NCBI GenBank assembly: GCA_021234155.1 | Contig: JAJEKV010000105.1 | Location: 3,146,937-3,210,936, forward strand | Direction: 5' to 3' | DNA: 64,000 bases | Source: Isoetes taiwanensis | Taxonomy: Eukaryota > Streptophyta > Lycopodiopsida > Isoetales > Isoetaceae | Part shown: positions 1-13,604 of the stretch, piece by piece | How the letters are laid out: the number at the start of each line of letters is the position of its first letter | Position numbering within the stretch: position 1 is the first letter of the stretch | Made by a program: the position numbers and the translations under genes | Notes under the pieces: model-generated | The model's input: only the letters and a program-made list of their open reading frames with translations | Told to the model about the DNA's origin: nothing | The model's database searches: none

Positions 1-2515
1 TCTGGCACTTCAGTATGCTCAGAAGCGTCAGCAATTCTTCTAGGAGCCATGAGTTCCAAGATCCAGGTGATGTGATATCGGTAGAACCTCCAAGATGTTG
101 AAGGTGTACCTGGCAAACCTTCAACTCCGTGGTTGAGAACCTCCAGGTTGCTTAAGGCAACCAATCTAAGGCCAAATCCCTGCACAAAACAACTCAAACT
201 AGCTTGTGAAACAATTGTCCCTAAACAAGAAAAAATAGTATGCCAAGTACTGCTTGCCAATTGAAGAGGAATGCTTGCTTCATGTTGGGAACACTTGCAC
301 TAGACGCCCAGGGGATGCCTCAAAATGCCTACAAAAGTCAGGGGCAAGAAGTTGACCAGAGCTATGTGAGAAACAGCTTCCTGACTGGGTCAATTTTTGG
401 TCAATGACCCTGGCAGAGAGCAAGAATTTGCAGATGAGGATTCACGAGGATATTTTTTGAGTTTCTTTCTCTGAGGCCCTTATCCTAGCCTGGAAGACAT
501 GTGCATCAGGTGGAAACAGCAAGGAACATGCAGTAGTGTATGCAAATGCAATTTTTATGGGTTTCTTGGTGACAGTCTGTGACAGAGTTAAAGAAAAAGT
601 TTGGAGTCGTGATTTAACAGGATTTTTCAACTTTGAGTAATGGATGCAGCCTATGTGGAGCAAGGGAGGAGTTCCTGATGATCAACAACTGGCAAAAAAT
701 GCAATTTGAATAGACCTTTTTAGATTTTTTTGAGAATCTTATGACTGTCCTAACAATACAGTATTGAACAAACAGCTCAGGCTAAAGTTTAAACTAAGGA
801 AACACTCATACAATCCACCATTGTGTCACTTGTTGGGATAGAGGCGCTACATGTGACCTAAGTTGAACCAAGAAGATTGGATCTTCGTGATTTGCAAACA
901 AGATCTTCACCAACTTCAAATTTTCATTCAAAGGAGCTTTCAAGAAATTACAATGAGGGAATTTCCCAAAGAATTAATGATGGAGAAATTCGCGAAAGAG
1001 GGAAACAAAGGTAATCCATGTATTCAAAAGATAATAAAGAACTTTATTGCATCAAACCTTCAAGAAGTTTGACACAAGGAGGCAATGCAAAGCAAGCAGA
1101 GGTCATTCCCAACACAAGTATGTTTGGATTAGATCGCTCAACGCTACTGGGGTGCTCTAAAAACTTTGAAACTTCAATGAGCTCTTAAATCCGCAATTTC
1201 GATCGGTTCTTGATGATACTGATTTTTTGCCTCTTACGCCCTTGCAGATGATTTCTTGATCTTCAAATCAATCGGTTGTGATGTAATAATAATGATTTCC
1301 TCTTCAAAGTGGATTCCCCTTTTCGAATTATCCCCTTCATCGTGGCCTTGCCATTGTTTGACAACCTTTGGCGAGATTCTTGGCATTAAAGGGCTAAATC
1401 CGGCCGGTTTAATCATGATTTGGCCAGTTAGTGGGGCTAATTCTTCGGATTCTGCCATAAATTTTAGGGTTCTTCATGGCAACGGACATATCCCACGTGC
1501 ATCTTGTAAAAAAGCTTGAATCCGGGTGGTAAAGCGGTTGGTCTCGCAATGACATGGTTTTTGGAGGGTATTTTGAGCCAAAATTTTAGTGCAACTAGGG
1601 TGTGGCATGCATCCCAATAAATCCAAAAAATAGGGCTATATGTGGTCAAAATAGGAATCTTTGACCACCATCATGCATGGTTTTTTATGGGCTTTCAGAT
1701 AGAAAAAACAAATTTTGAAAATAAGCCACTTCAATTTTTGGCCTTTTTTCATGGTGTATAAGGGGATGTGGCACATGTGAGATGACTAGGCAAATGCTGA
1801 TGATGTGGCATGGTGAGGTGGAAGGCAAGATGTCAAAGAAATTTTCCCTAGGTAAAATCTTGATGAAGTGTGACAAAGTGTGAGTGACACGTGTTGGGTG
1901 AGTTGGTGATGATGTGGATGAGGTGTGCATGACCTTTGAGGGTGAGGTGGCAATAGATATTTTTCGACTTAGTCAACTTTGGACCTTTAGGATTTGATCC
2001 TTAACTCATGCTTTGGTCTTGAATAGATCATGTAATGGACTAGTGAAGCTTCTCTTCTCTTTCTTTTTTTTTTCCTAGAGAGAGAGTGTGCTTCTAATGA
2101 CTCATCAAGTGCATGGTGATGGATTATGATGTGTGTGTAATGTATAAGGTGCACATGTGTGGAAGGTGTGGTGTGTGAGATTTTGCCCTAGGGAAAAAAC
2201 TTTGAGCCATGGAAATGAGATGAATGGAGTGAGGAATGGGCATGAGGGATGAATGTGGAGGTGAGCAATGCCTTCTTTAGCCAACAACTCTAAGGTAGTG
2301 TCAAAATCTCAAAAGTTGGCAAGATAACATACTTCTTTAGGGGTCTTCCAATCTTTGACTAGGGGTCTTCTCTTTGTGACTTGCTTTCCAACCTTTGACT
2401 CAAGTCTTGCTCACTTTGTCAACTTGAATGCTCCCTTGAATGTTTTCCATTGGTCTTCAACTTGGTGTGAGGATTTGTCTTCATACCTAAACAATGAGCT
2501 CCAAATAGAAATGCC
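1..2515. other. Non-coding stretch, no gene recognised
   Basis: Only short open frames without recognisable motifs are present. Between about 1690 and 2290 the + strand is strikingly rich in G and T (repeated GATG, GTGG and GTGTG words) and poor in C. This strand skew is typical of LTR or untranslated transposon sequence, but no element borders were found. Confidence 0.5.
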
Positions 2516-3086
2516 TTGCTAGTGTGTCTCGATCTTTTTGTGTTTTCTTGTGAAGTTGCTCTTACATGCTGCCACAAGGTGGCAAAGGCCGATAATTTAG
2601 ATGGCATGCAAAGGAACTTCAAATGGGTTGGGCCTCCACTGGTGCCTGTCCTCATGGCATTATTCAATAAAGCATTGCAAGAAGGCTTCCCTCCGCAGTG
2701 GACCACTAGTAGAGTTGTGCCCATATACAAGTCAGGGGACCCTCAATGCCCGGCCAACTACCGTACTATTATGGTCAGCTCTCTCTTTGCAAAACTGTTG
2801 GCTGGCATCCTAGAGCAGCGGCTGACAATATGGGTAGAGGAGAGAGATGTGCGAGCTCTTACACAGGCAGGTTTCCGGCCCAGGCACTCCACCATTGATC
2901 ATATCTTCACTCTGCGCACATTGATTGAGGATAGCAGGAATCGCCGGCAAAACCTGTCTCGTTGTTTAAATGGATTTTGCAAAAGCTTTTGACACGATGC
3001 CCGTGATAGGCTATGGGATAGATCAAGCGCATTTAGGGGACCCCTTGACTTGCAGAATGCACGATATAGGCTATACAAGGCATGCT
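2516..3086 (+). pseudogene. LINE (non-LTR retrotransposon) reverse transcriptase fragment A
   Basis: Remnant of LINE ORF2 covering the N-terminal part of the reverse transcriptase. The open frame 2516-2992 contains PANYRTIMVSSLFAKLL and QAGFRPRHSTIDHIFTLRTL, which are RT blocks 1-2. A frameshift near 2970 moves the next block (FAKAFDT, the AFD catalytic region) into another frame. It ends abruptly at 3086 with a sequence matching RLYERC of the copy at 44.8 kb, exactly where a probable LTR begins. The same subfamily occurs at 44.4 kb with near-identical RT words. The 5' end is truncated and no endonuclease is seen. It cannot be functional. Confidence 0.9.
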
Positions 3087-4629
3087 TGTGACGCTCCCCC
3101 TCGACATATCTGACACTTCGACGATATATATATAGGGACTTCCCCTCCCATGGCAATCAGTCGCCATGAGCAGGGCCCTCCGTCTACCTCGGACTATCCG
3201 CATAGCAGATAACCGGAGGAAGGACACGGAGGTGTCATTCCGGTCCATACCTTCAATGGATCTCCTATATCGCGGAAGCGTGAATACATGTTAGCATACA
3301 TAAATCATACATAATAAACCATCACGAAGGGTGGCACATCCATCCCAGTACTATGGACAAGGAAGATGCATCTAGTCATAAGTAAAACACCCCAAACCCC
3401 AGGTTCTACCCCGGGTCAGACTCCTATGAGGAAAGACTGACGGCTCGGTCTCAAGAGATCAGCAGATTTAGGTATAACTCCTCGGCGCTATCTGGCATAG
3501 AACAAAGGGCTAGGGTAGTCCACTCCATCCGCCCCTCCTGTGCAAACTTTGCAGATGAGTTGAATCAAACTATGGCGCCATTGTAGCCTTCCGGAGACGT
3601 AATCCCAAGGAGAATCACCCTTCGGGACTACTCCGGGTTGCATCTCCCCGGTCCGATGAGGCAGGTCAGAGAAGTGTCTCTTTCCAGAGTCGCAGTGAAT
3701 CCATGGGTGAACTAGAGGAGGAGATCCATCAGCATCTCCTTCCGTACCTGACTTACTTCCCTAACTTTATCTTCAAAGTACAAGATGATCACACCTCTGC
3801 ATCCGTGGAGTGTCGACTCATACCCGCCCTCTATGTGACCGGCCATCGTGCCTAGCTCACTATAGGAGTCCCCCGTAACCTTTTATGCTCGCCAGATCCC
3901 ACCCCACACTTCATCACTACGGCCCCTTGTCTAGTGCTTCAATGATGCCATGGATTACACAGCTCGGTGGGATCTTGTGCACAAGCCGCATCTATTGGGA
4001 ATAATACATGGCTCTACCTAGGAGCATACTATCAACATGGCTCAGAGTTCTCTACCCCCGTAATCCCCCATCCCCGTAAGTCTAATCAAGCAAAGAACTA
4101 CAAATTCATCCATCCAAGTAAATACGTAACCAGAGGTAATAGTACTCACCATAACAATCAAGGGTCAGGCCCCACTGGTAACCCATAGAGAACACCAAAG
4201 ACACACCACGTAGAAACACTAGACGACAATCATCAAGGTAATCTATGGACTAACCGCTAGCTCGGCCGAACCGTTGTCTTGGGGTGTCTCCATCTCAATC
4301 CGTGATAGCGTGCCCTCGTTGCCGCTTCTTTGCCGGGCCAAATTAGGCAAAAGAGTAACCTAGGGTTTCCCTTTGATGTCCTGTATCAAGATCTCCCCAC
4401 TTGGCCAATCGAGTTTGGCTGTGGCTTTCCCTTTATCCAATAATTAACTAAATAAGCTATTTAGGTTAATTATCCTATTATTTAGGCTCTTATCAATTTA
4501 GCATAGCTAAACTAATACGCTTTTAGGTTCCACCCCTTAGGTCAATATACCCCCATGGTGGCGATAATGATAGCGTGACGATGTCTTTATATTTATAATG
4601 ATACCGTATAAATATACCTTAACGCCACA
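3087..4629. mobile_element. Probable solo LTR (Gypsy-like) inserted in LINE A
   Basis: The segment starts TGTGACGC and ends CGCCACA, giving short inverted ends (TGTGRCG) and TG...CA termini as in many Ty3/Gypsy LTRs. The five bases before it (atgct, 3082-3086) and after it (attct, 4630-4634) match at four of five positions, consistent with an aged target duplication. It interrupts the LINE reading frame at 3086. It is more GC-rich than its surroundings and has no coding frame. The LINE sequence was not found again on the right side, so a deletion or a different right border is possible. Family assignment is inference. Confidence 0.5.
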
Positions 4630-4634
4630 ATTCT

Positions 4635-6211
4635 TATTAAAGGTTTTTCCCCGATCCCGATAGCAGGAAGAATCGATTCAACAAGAGAATCTGCAGAGGT
4701 AGAGTTGTAATTGAGAATGGCTTTGGCATTGTCAAGGAGAAATTGAGAATATTAAAGAGTCTCAATGTTCAAGCATCACAAGCTAGCAACATCATGCATG
4801 CATGTGTTGTGTATTGTGGAACTTTTGTATTTTTGAAAGATGAATGGAATTGCTACCATCGACCTGCAATGCCCACAAAGTTGAGTATTATGAGACTCAA
4901 GACATGAACATGAAGTTGAAAAGGAGGGAGATCAGATCAGGCACATCCTCCTCCAGAATCTGGAAAAATAAATAATTTAACCTTCCTTGCTGTGAGACAT
5001 TGCTGTGTTTATGCAGTTATATTGAATGAAATTCCGAAATATGAAGACTTTCTTTGCATGCTTTGTCTCAAAACTCTTTGTTTGTATACACACTCTGAAA
5101 TTTAACATTGTTATTACATACAGGTTTCAAGAAAACTGAAGACAACAGATATCATATAAACCAGAAATGAATTGTATTCATTAGAATCAGGTTTTACAAA
5201 TTATGAATGCAATAAAATGTAGTGCTATTGAATGAAATAATCTTCAAAAAGAAAACCAACACCTGAGTACTAACTAAATTTCCTGTACTTAACAAAAAGA
5301 GTATTCTCAGCAACCCTTCTGCTTGGTGGAGTTCACCCTTGTCCCTATTACAGAATGTGTTAGTGACATAGTGAAACAAGAAGAAATAACATCAATTTAC
5401 AGGATAATGTTTTCCCTTTCTATTCATCAAAAAGCATGTACATCAGCATGAAATGTTGTTTCTTTACAAAAATGGGGGTTCTAGTTGATAGTTCTTCAGA
5501 TTCAGAAGATACATTAAAAAAAAACTGTAAAACTGAAGAAATGGAAGAAGAAGAAGAAAAAACAAGAGGTCGGCTTCAACATGCAACACAGCTTGTTTCA
5601 GGGGTCTTTATTTCCATAAGAACCCAATATCCAGAAATCTTGACGAAAGTGAACTCCACATGGACCTTCTGCCGAACTGGTGCATTCATAGCCTAGTTAA
5701 AGAGCTCGGGCTCCACTCGAATGCTCATGTCTAAGTACTGCACCAAAGCTTGTGCTATGATTCGACATGCCCGAGTCTGATGAAGAAGACGAAGGAAATG
5801 GATGGCGCCGGAATCTGAAGCGCCTTCGAACTAACACCTTTGGTCTGGCCATCTCAGGAAACGTAGAATAAGAAGAGAATTATGCTGGCACATAAACCGA
5901 GTTCTTTATTTATGGGAGGCCGCTATCTAATGGTACAGGAAATAATGGATTGAATGACATCTAAAGTGTAAGGGTCCTGCCATGAAATCTAATGGTTTCG
6001 ATGACTTAAGTCCTTATCCCAATTTTGGTCTATAAGTGGCCATGAACTTGCTGACAGTTTTCTATGTCAGACTACAAACATCTGCCAATAACAGTTAAAG
6101 AATAGAATGTTTCCAATTCCAATGGGATTTGCAGGAAAAAGACACTACATCATGTGACACTAAAGAACAAAGATACAAAACTAAAGCAAACTTAAAATAT
6201 TAAACGTACCT
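4635..6211. other. Intergenic, no gene supported
   Basis: AT-rich sequence with small open frames only. An 86-codon + frame at 5436-5696 has an acidic run of Glu, and a 51-codon reverse frame at 5697-5852 is Arg- and Ser-rich. Neither matches a family I recognise. Confidence 0.4.
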
Positions 6212-7159
6212 TCAATTTCCCTGTTTTAAAGCAGAAAGTTTAGCAATTTCAAGCAAAGTATCCTTGGTCATTTGGCAAATACGTTGAGTCATGATAGCCA
6301 TGGATTCTGCAATTTTCAGACTATGAGAAGATCTCATTTCTTCCAGTTCTTTTACCAATTGAATTTTTCGCATGGATTCATCTTTCATGAACTCCAATTT
6401 CTTGTCTTCTGCTGGCCCAAAATGACATGCCATTTCACTGATTCCAGATGCTATGTCCTCATCAATAGCCAATTTGGATCTCTGCCGAGAGACCGGTTTC
6501 CTACAACTCGGTGCTGCATACAAGGCTGTTGACACAGGACTTATCTCTCATGCACGCCCTCTTTATCGTAAGAAGTAGGAGTGCTATTTGAATTCGACCA
6601 TTTGTGTTTGGGCTTGAAGGTGTCTCAAGGGGTTCTGTGTTATTTGTTGGAAGCTCAGTATTTGGAATTTCAAACTGTTCTTCCTGGAATGCTGAATTGA
6701 TTCCAAAAGTATCATAGTATGAATCTGCCAAAAAAGTTTCCTGGTATGATGAATGCATCTCTGGACATGGAAAGCCTCTTCCCCAAATGCACCATCATCT
6801 CCACTCAAGGAGATCTGTGGTGATTCGTGTAACTGTTCTCAATTTTTCCATTTTTCTCATACCATTGCGGGAAGAAGGTTCAGCCCCTGCTCGTCTTCGG
6901 CATATTTTTCGGTCCTTGAATTTAGCTTGAAGCTTGTCCCATTTATTCTTCAGCTGCCTCAATTCAACTAAACCTGACACTATGGGGGTCAGTCATCTAA
7001 AATTTCTTTCCATTGGAAATTAGAAAGGTTGATGTTACCATTGTTATGTGCCTTTAATTCCATTAGATGGCTCAATAATGCAGTGATGGCATTATCAAAC
7101 CATTCCAACGGTGATTTACACTTTACTTTCGGCACCATTGTGTCCGAATTCAGATCCAT
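6212..7159 (-). pseudogene. Broken Myb/SANT-like (trihelix, Myb_DNA-bind_3 type) DNA-binding protein
   Basis: Read leftward from the ATG at 7159, the sequence encodes in pieces a three-helix Myb/SANT-like domain: SPLEWFDNAITALLSHL, then NFQWKEILDD, then LRQLKNKWDKLQAKFKDRK. The W-spacing and the QLKNKW helix are hallmarks of the Myb_DNA-bind_3 family, used in plant transcription factors and in the accessory protein of PIF/Harbinger transposons. A Ser/Pro/Thr-rich linker and a C-terminal helical region (frame 6212-6535, with KELEEMRSSHSLKIAESMA) follow. At least three frame changes (about 6985, 6790 and 6590-6510) break it, so I call it a pseudogene. No Harbinger transposase was recognised beside it, so it could be a host gene relic or transposon ORF. 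Confidence 0.7.
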
Positions 7160-7768
7160 AAGTACTAATGCTTGGGATTTTTTTTCGAAGAAACAGCTTG
7201 ATGTCTTGACTTATTTGCCTCGCTTTCAAAGTTTGTCCTTCTAGCACAAAATCTGTTGGGGAACTGACCGCTTATTGTCCTCTTTGGTTCATTTGAAGCA
7301 ACAACTCGCTTGAATTACAAGGCGGAGATACGATCCGGTCATTTTTCTTTGATTTTCTTGGCTGAAATTCCTTTTCACGCCTTGAGGAACAAAGGCCTTG
7401 GCGAATGATCTGAAGCCCTTTGTCATACTAGCAAGTCTAGGATCTAACAAGACCGCCAATAATGAAGATAATCGGTTTACGTCATCAAATCTTCATTACA
7501 AAGAGAGAAATTGAATTATGCGAATGCAAGAATGCAAAATTTTGAAGTAATAATGCTTACCTGGCCCTCAATCGGCCTTGATCCGGTTGGGTTTTGTTTC
7601 TAAGAAGATCAGCAACACTTGCCGTAATCGAGGAGATTCATGGAAGGCCAAGTTAGGAGGCTTAAAAACATTCCTAAGAGGTTGAGCTTAATCGGCGATC
7701 TTGATGGAAAACGGCCCATCCGCCACGTTAAGCTAAATTTTGCCTCTCGGGTATAGAAGATGAGTGGG

Positions 7769-7848
7769 TTTTTCCCACTCTCACCTCCCTCTCAACTCTC
7801 ATCACCTCTAATCATCTTTCCCACAAAAGCAAACATGTGGGAAAGCTA

Positions 7849-7941
<93 letters not shown>

Positions 7942-8024
7942 CCCACTCTCACCTCCCTCTACCCAACTCTCATCACCTCTAATCATCTTTCCCACAAAAA
8001 GCAAACATGTGGGAAAGCTAGCTC
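7769..8024 (+). repeat. 84-88 bp direct duplication flanking a (CT)n tract
   Basis: Bases 7769-7852 and 7937-8024 are near-identical copies, both starting TTTTTCCCACTCTCACC and ending GGGAAAGCTAGCTC. The (CT)n array lies between them. The second copy runs directly into the ORF1-like sequence of the LINE at 8030. This suggests a duplicated 5'-UTR monomer of that LINE, or slippage-driven duplication. Confidence 0.85.
7854..7937 (+). repeat. (CT)n microsatellite, about 42 units
   Basis: Essentially uninterrupted CT dinucleotides on the + strand between the two copies of the duplicated block. Confidence 0.98.
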
Positions 8025-8029
8025 TTCTT

Positions 8030-11000
8030 TAAGAAGAAGTCGCATCACGGGAAGAGGCCCCGCTAGAAGAAATAATAAAAATTAAGAGGAGAATGAAGCA
8101 ATCAGATCTGATTATCAAGCAAATAAGGAAGGAACTTGAAGCAAAGAAGAGTGACATTGAAGAATTGAAGCGGAACCCGCCCCGGGGATGATGAGGTAAC
8201 TGAAATTTCTGATTTGGCGCAATACCCTTGAGCGGTTTATGGAGATACAGGCAGGGGAAGAGCCGAGCTTTGAACCTCCCGGGATTGTAGGGCTGCGGAA
8301 AAGCCGGAGGAGAAGCCTAAAATTGCAGCAAGAAAGCAGTTCTTCCAAGAGACCATGGGCATCCAAAAGGTAGACATCTCCGATGCATTCCGGTAGGGAA
8401 AAGAGACACGAGAACTAGACACATGATTGTCAAGTTTGCAAACAGGGATGATCGATTCTTGGTGCTGAAAAATACATATACATTGAAGGGGAAATTTATT
8501 TGGATCAATGAGGATCTAACCAAAGAGCTAGCTAGCGAAAAAGAAAGTAGAAATTGCTAAGTACAAGGAAGCCGGACAAAACAATCAAAAAGCAAAATGG
8601 GTCAAAGGCAAGGTGATCATTGAGGAATAGGACAAATGGGAGGCACTTTCGGGATAATGGTGCGGAATATCAACAAACCCACCGAGACTAAGATCCCCGA
8701 AAAGTATGCAGGAGGAACTAAGAGACATTGATCTGCTGTGTTTTTAGAAACCAAGGAACATGACTTATATGCATTACGGACATAGAAGGATTCACACGGA
8801 TAACATCGATTAAGAACGAAAGATTCCACCGAATATAGATATTGGAAATGGCGGTGGCATGCTATATCGAGAGGCAGTATCTGGATGTAGTGATGGTACA
8901 TCAAGAAAGATATAAATAATCAATATATATGGATGCGGATCAAGCAACAAAACAATATGATATATATGGCGGCATGTTACTTAGCACCAAGACATAAACA
9001 GCCTATTCGAGATGGGGCTCTGGTGAAGATATATTCTTTGAATTGGAACAAGATGTCATAGAATATCGGATCACGGACCGCCATATTGGTAGGCGATTTC
9101 AATGGGAGAACAGAAGCACACAAGCAACAATCCATACATGGGAAGATGAGCCTTTATGGTTTAAATCGATGGAGGACTTCGAAATTGCTAGGCTAGGCTG
9201 GAGGCATTATTCTGTGATCAAACAACCACAAAATCCGGTCGCCAAGCTGTTAAATCTTTGCACAAATCTTGAACTCCCGGTATGTAATGGAATGGATCGA
9301 TTTCCTAACTCCAAAGCTTGTACATGCATCCAAGAGTGTGGTTGACTATTTGATCATATCACAAAATGCTGCAGAGTTAATAATGATTTCGAAGTTGGGG
9401 AAAACACGGAATCGAGACCATGCATCATTGATATTCTCCATAGGTAAGAGTAGAATGCCATCCCACATGGAAAATCTTTGCCCAAACCTATTTGTATGAT
9501 CGGACCTGCTATGGCGAGAGGCATATAGAGCATATGTGGAAGAGCAAATAGAACAAAGCATTTGGGATGACAATGCATGAATATGCCGCAGTCAATTGAT
9601 AAAGATAATTGCGGATGCCATACATCAATGTAAACCAAATCGGGTAAAAGGGACTTCCACAGAAATCATGGTATGGCGATGAGTGTCGTGCGGCTAAGAA
9701 ACAATGGAAAGAAAGCCGGGGAGAAAGCAAAGAAAACTATGAGGAAGAAATATCAACGGATTGTTCGGCAAAAGAAAAGACATTTTATCTTGTCAAAGCG
9801 GGAGTTTACGGTCCAACAATGTCATGCGGATCCCAAAACATATTGGAAAAATCTGAAGAAGCACAAGCACAAAGATCTTCCCATCTCTGCGGTAGAGCTT
9901 TGGAGCCAAGTCAAAAGCTATACTATGATGTTAACGACCAAGTAGCGCCAAAAACAAAATCTGATTTGGTCTTCACTGAAAAGAAATAGCCGAGGGCATA
10001 AACAAACTTGCAAATGGAAAAGCAAAGGATCGAGAACATCTTGGCCTTGAGAACATCTCAAATGGGCCGGAAGAGCATGTATGCAGATAATAACGCATGT
10101 TCAATATAGCGATGCAACAGGGGATTCCCCAAGATTGGCAACTTAACAGAATTGTTCCCCATACACAAGAGTGGATCTATCTTTGGATGGCAATAATTAT
10201 CGTACTCTCATGGTAAGCAATCTATTCTCAAGCTTTTTGCTAGCATAATAGAAAAAAAATTAGTGTATGGGCTGAACATAATGATAAGAGAGCCAAGACT
10301 TCGAGCAGGATTTCGTGCAAATATGTCTACATTAGACCACACGCTCACACTAAAATGCATTTTGATCTGATGAAGGGCACCAAAAAACCGATTAATATGT
10401 TGCTTTTATTGACTTAAAGTAAAGCATTTGATAAAGTTCCACGGAACAAGCTATGGGAAAAGAATGGAATATTTACAGTACCCAAGCGGTTGGAAGTCTG
10501 GTCACGATATTATATGAAAAAGTGTTGGTGCGGCTTTATCGATGCCATTCAAAGCGGTCATATCGGATGTAGCGGAAAGTAACATTGGCGTGAAACGAGG
10601 ATGCCCCATGTCTCCCGATCTTTGGTCTTTTATAGATAGCCTTGAGGAGGGCTGAAAGATAATTGTGATGGAGGCACGGAGATGTATGGTTATGTCATCC
10701 AATTGCTTCGTATGCGGATGATGTAGTGCTTTTTGCACGCTCACATGGGCACATGCAACACTACTTGGACCATTTGGCCACTTTTTGTGACAGAGACGAG
10801 GGATGCAAGTCAATTTGGAAAAAAACTAAGATTATGACGGTTTGGAGCTCTCGAGGCAAGAATCCGGTTTTAAATATAAGGAGGATCTAGTGGAGACATC
10901 ACGAAACATACAAATACCTTGGGCTTGTCATAAGAAGAAATCACAAATGGCATGCATGCATAGCACAAAGGGTGGAAAGTGGGCAAAAGCGTATACTCTA

Positions 11001-11935
11001 TGCAAAGCACATGCGAAGTCTCACATTTGGGCATGGGCTCTTAAGAGCAAACTCTATGAGGCCTTTGGTCCAAAGCACAATACTCTATGGGGCTGAAATT
11101 TGGGGGCCGGGGCTGCCACGGTGCTTATGGGAAGACATAGAGCAGGTGCACAAAAAATTTTAAGGCGGAGCTAGGAGTAAAGGCACAAACACCCCTACCG
11201 ATGATGCTAGTTGAGTGTGGCCTTATGACACTTGAAGGAGAAGCTACTGCTCAAGTGCATTAAATACTTGACTAAGGTCAAGAAAATGAATAACACCCGC
11301 ATTCCCCATCATGCCATCTTTGGGCAATCTTTGAAAATAAAGGGATGGTTTCGTGATGTTCTTAAATGGTTTGCCGGTGGGATATTGTATGGGAAGATAT
11401 ACCCCAAAATGATCACTTGAGGGCATGGGTTCATGAAAAGGTTAAGAGGAGACTTTGGCTAAATCCAAAAGCGAAGATGTTACTATCTGAGAATGCATAT
11501 GAATCCCTCACTAGAGACTGCTGCATACTTAGGGGAGAACATATCCGTGAGGAAAAAGACACACCATTAGCGTAGAATCGACTTAGTTCACACCATCTTG
11601 GGGTGGAAGTTGGCCCGTTGGGGAACTATCCCAAGGCATTTGAGGTGCTGCAAGGTATCTTGGAAAAGATGACATTGAAGATGAAGAACATGTCATACTT
11701 AGGTGCCCAAATATAGCATGATCCGAGATAGACATGGCACACATGCACCACCTAGGTACTTTCTTTGAATTGGATGGAAACAAAATTGGATCTTTTCTAA
11801 TTGAGACACTACAACTAAGAGAGAGATGTACAAAAGATGTGAACACACCTGTTGAATGAAGATGAAACCTGGAATGAGAGTGAGGAATTAGATGAGGAAA
11901 TGGAGACTCATCTAATATTTTATGATGTAAATTAA
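8030..11935 (+). mobile_element. LINE B: long decayed copy with ORF1, endonuclease, RT and C-terminal knuckle
   Basis: In order on the + strand there is a charged coiled-coil stretch (MKQSDLIIKQIRKELEAKKS, about 8100) and an ORF1 RNA-binding-like block (HMIVKFANRDDRFLVLKN, then INEDLTKELA, about 8420-8530). Next come endonuclease traces near 9090 (VGDFNGR) and a basic linker at 9660-9800. RT blocks include an NYRTLMVSN-like stretch at about 10195, DKVPRNKLWE at about 10430 and ASYADDVVLFARS at about 10710. YGAEIWGP follows at about 11080, then HHLGVEVG with a degraded Cys/His knuckle at about 11590-11720. An acidic tail ends near 11930. Frameshifts and stops occur every few hundred bases, so it is dead. 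The following copy C starts immediately after it. Confidence 0.9.
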
Positions 11936-11945
11936 TTTTCTCGTC

Positions 11946-13483
<1,538 letters not shown>

Positions 13484-13506
13484 AATTTGGAATTATAAAG
13501 GTGGAA

Positions 13507-13604
<98 letters not shown>
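13507..13604 (+). repeat. (ATT)n microsatellite, about 32 units
   Basis: A pure trinucleotide array. On the reverse strand it is (AAT)n and sits exactly at the 3' end of the reverse LINE D, so it may have grown from that element's tail. Confidence 0.98.

Noticed and set aside
5436-5696. 86-codon acidic + frame as a gene
   Set aside because: Low-complexity Glu run and no recognisable domain or neighbours; insufficient support.
7837-8085. 82-codon + frame rich in Leu-Ser
   Set aside because: Mostly the (CT)n tract; only its end overlaps the LINE leader.
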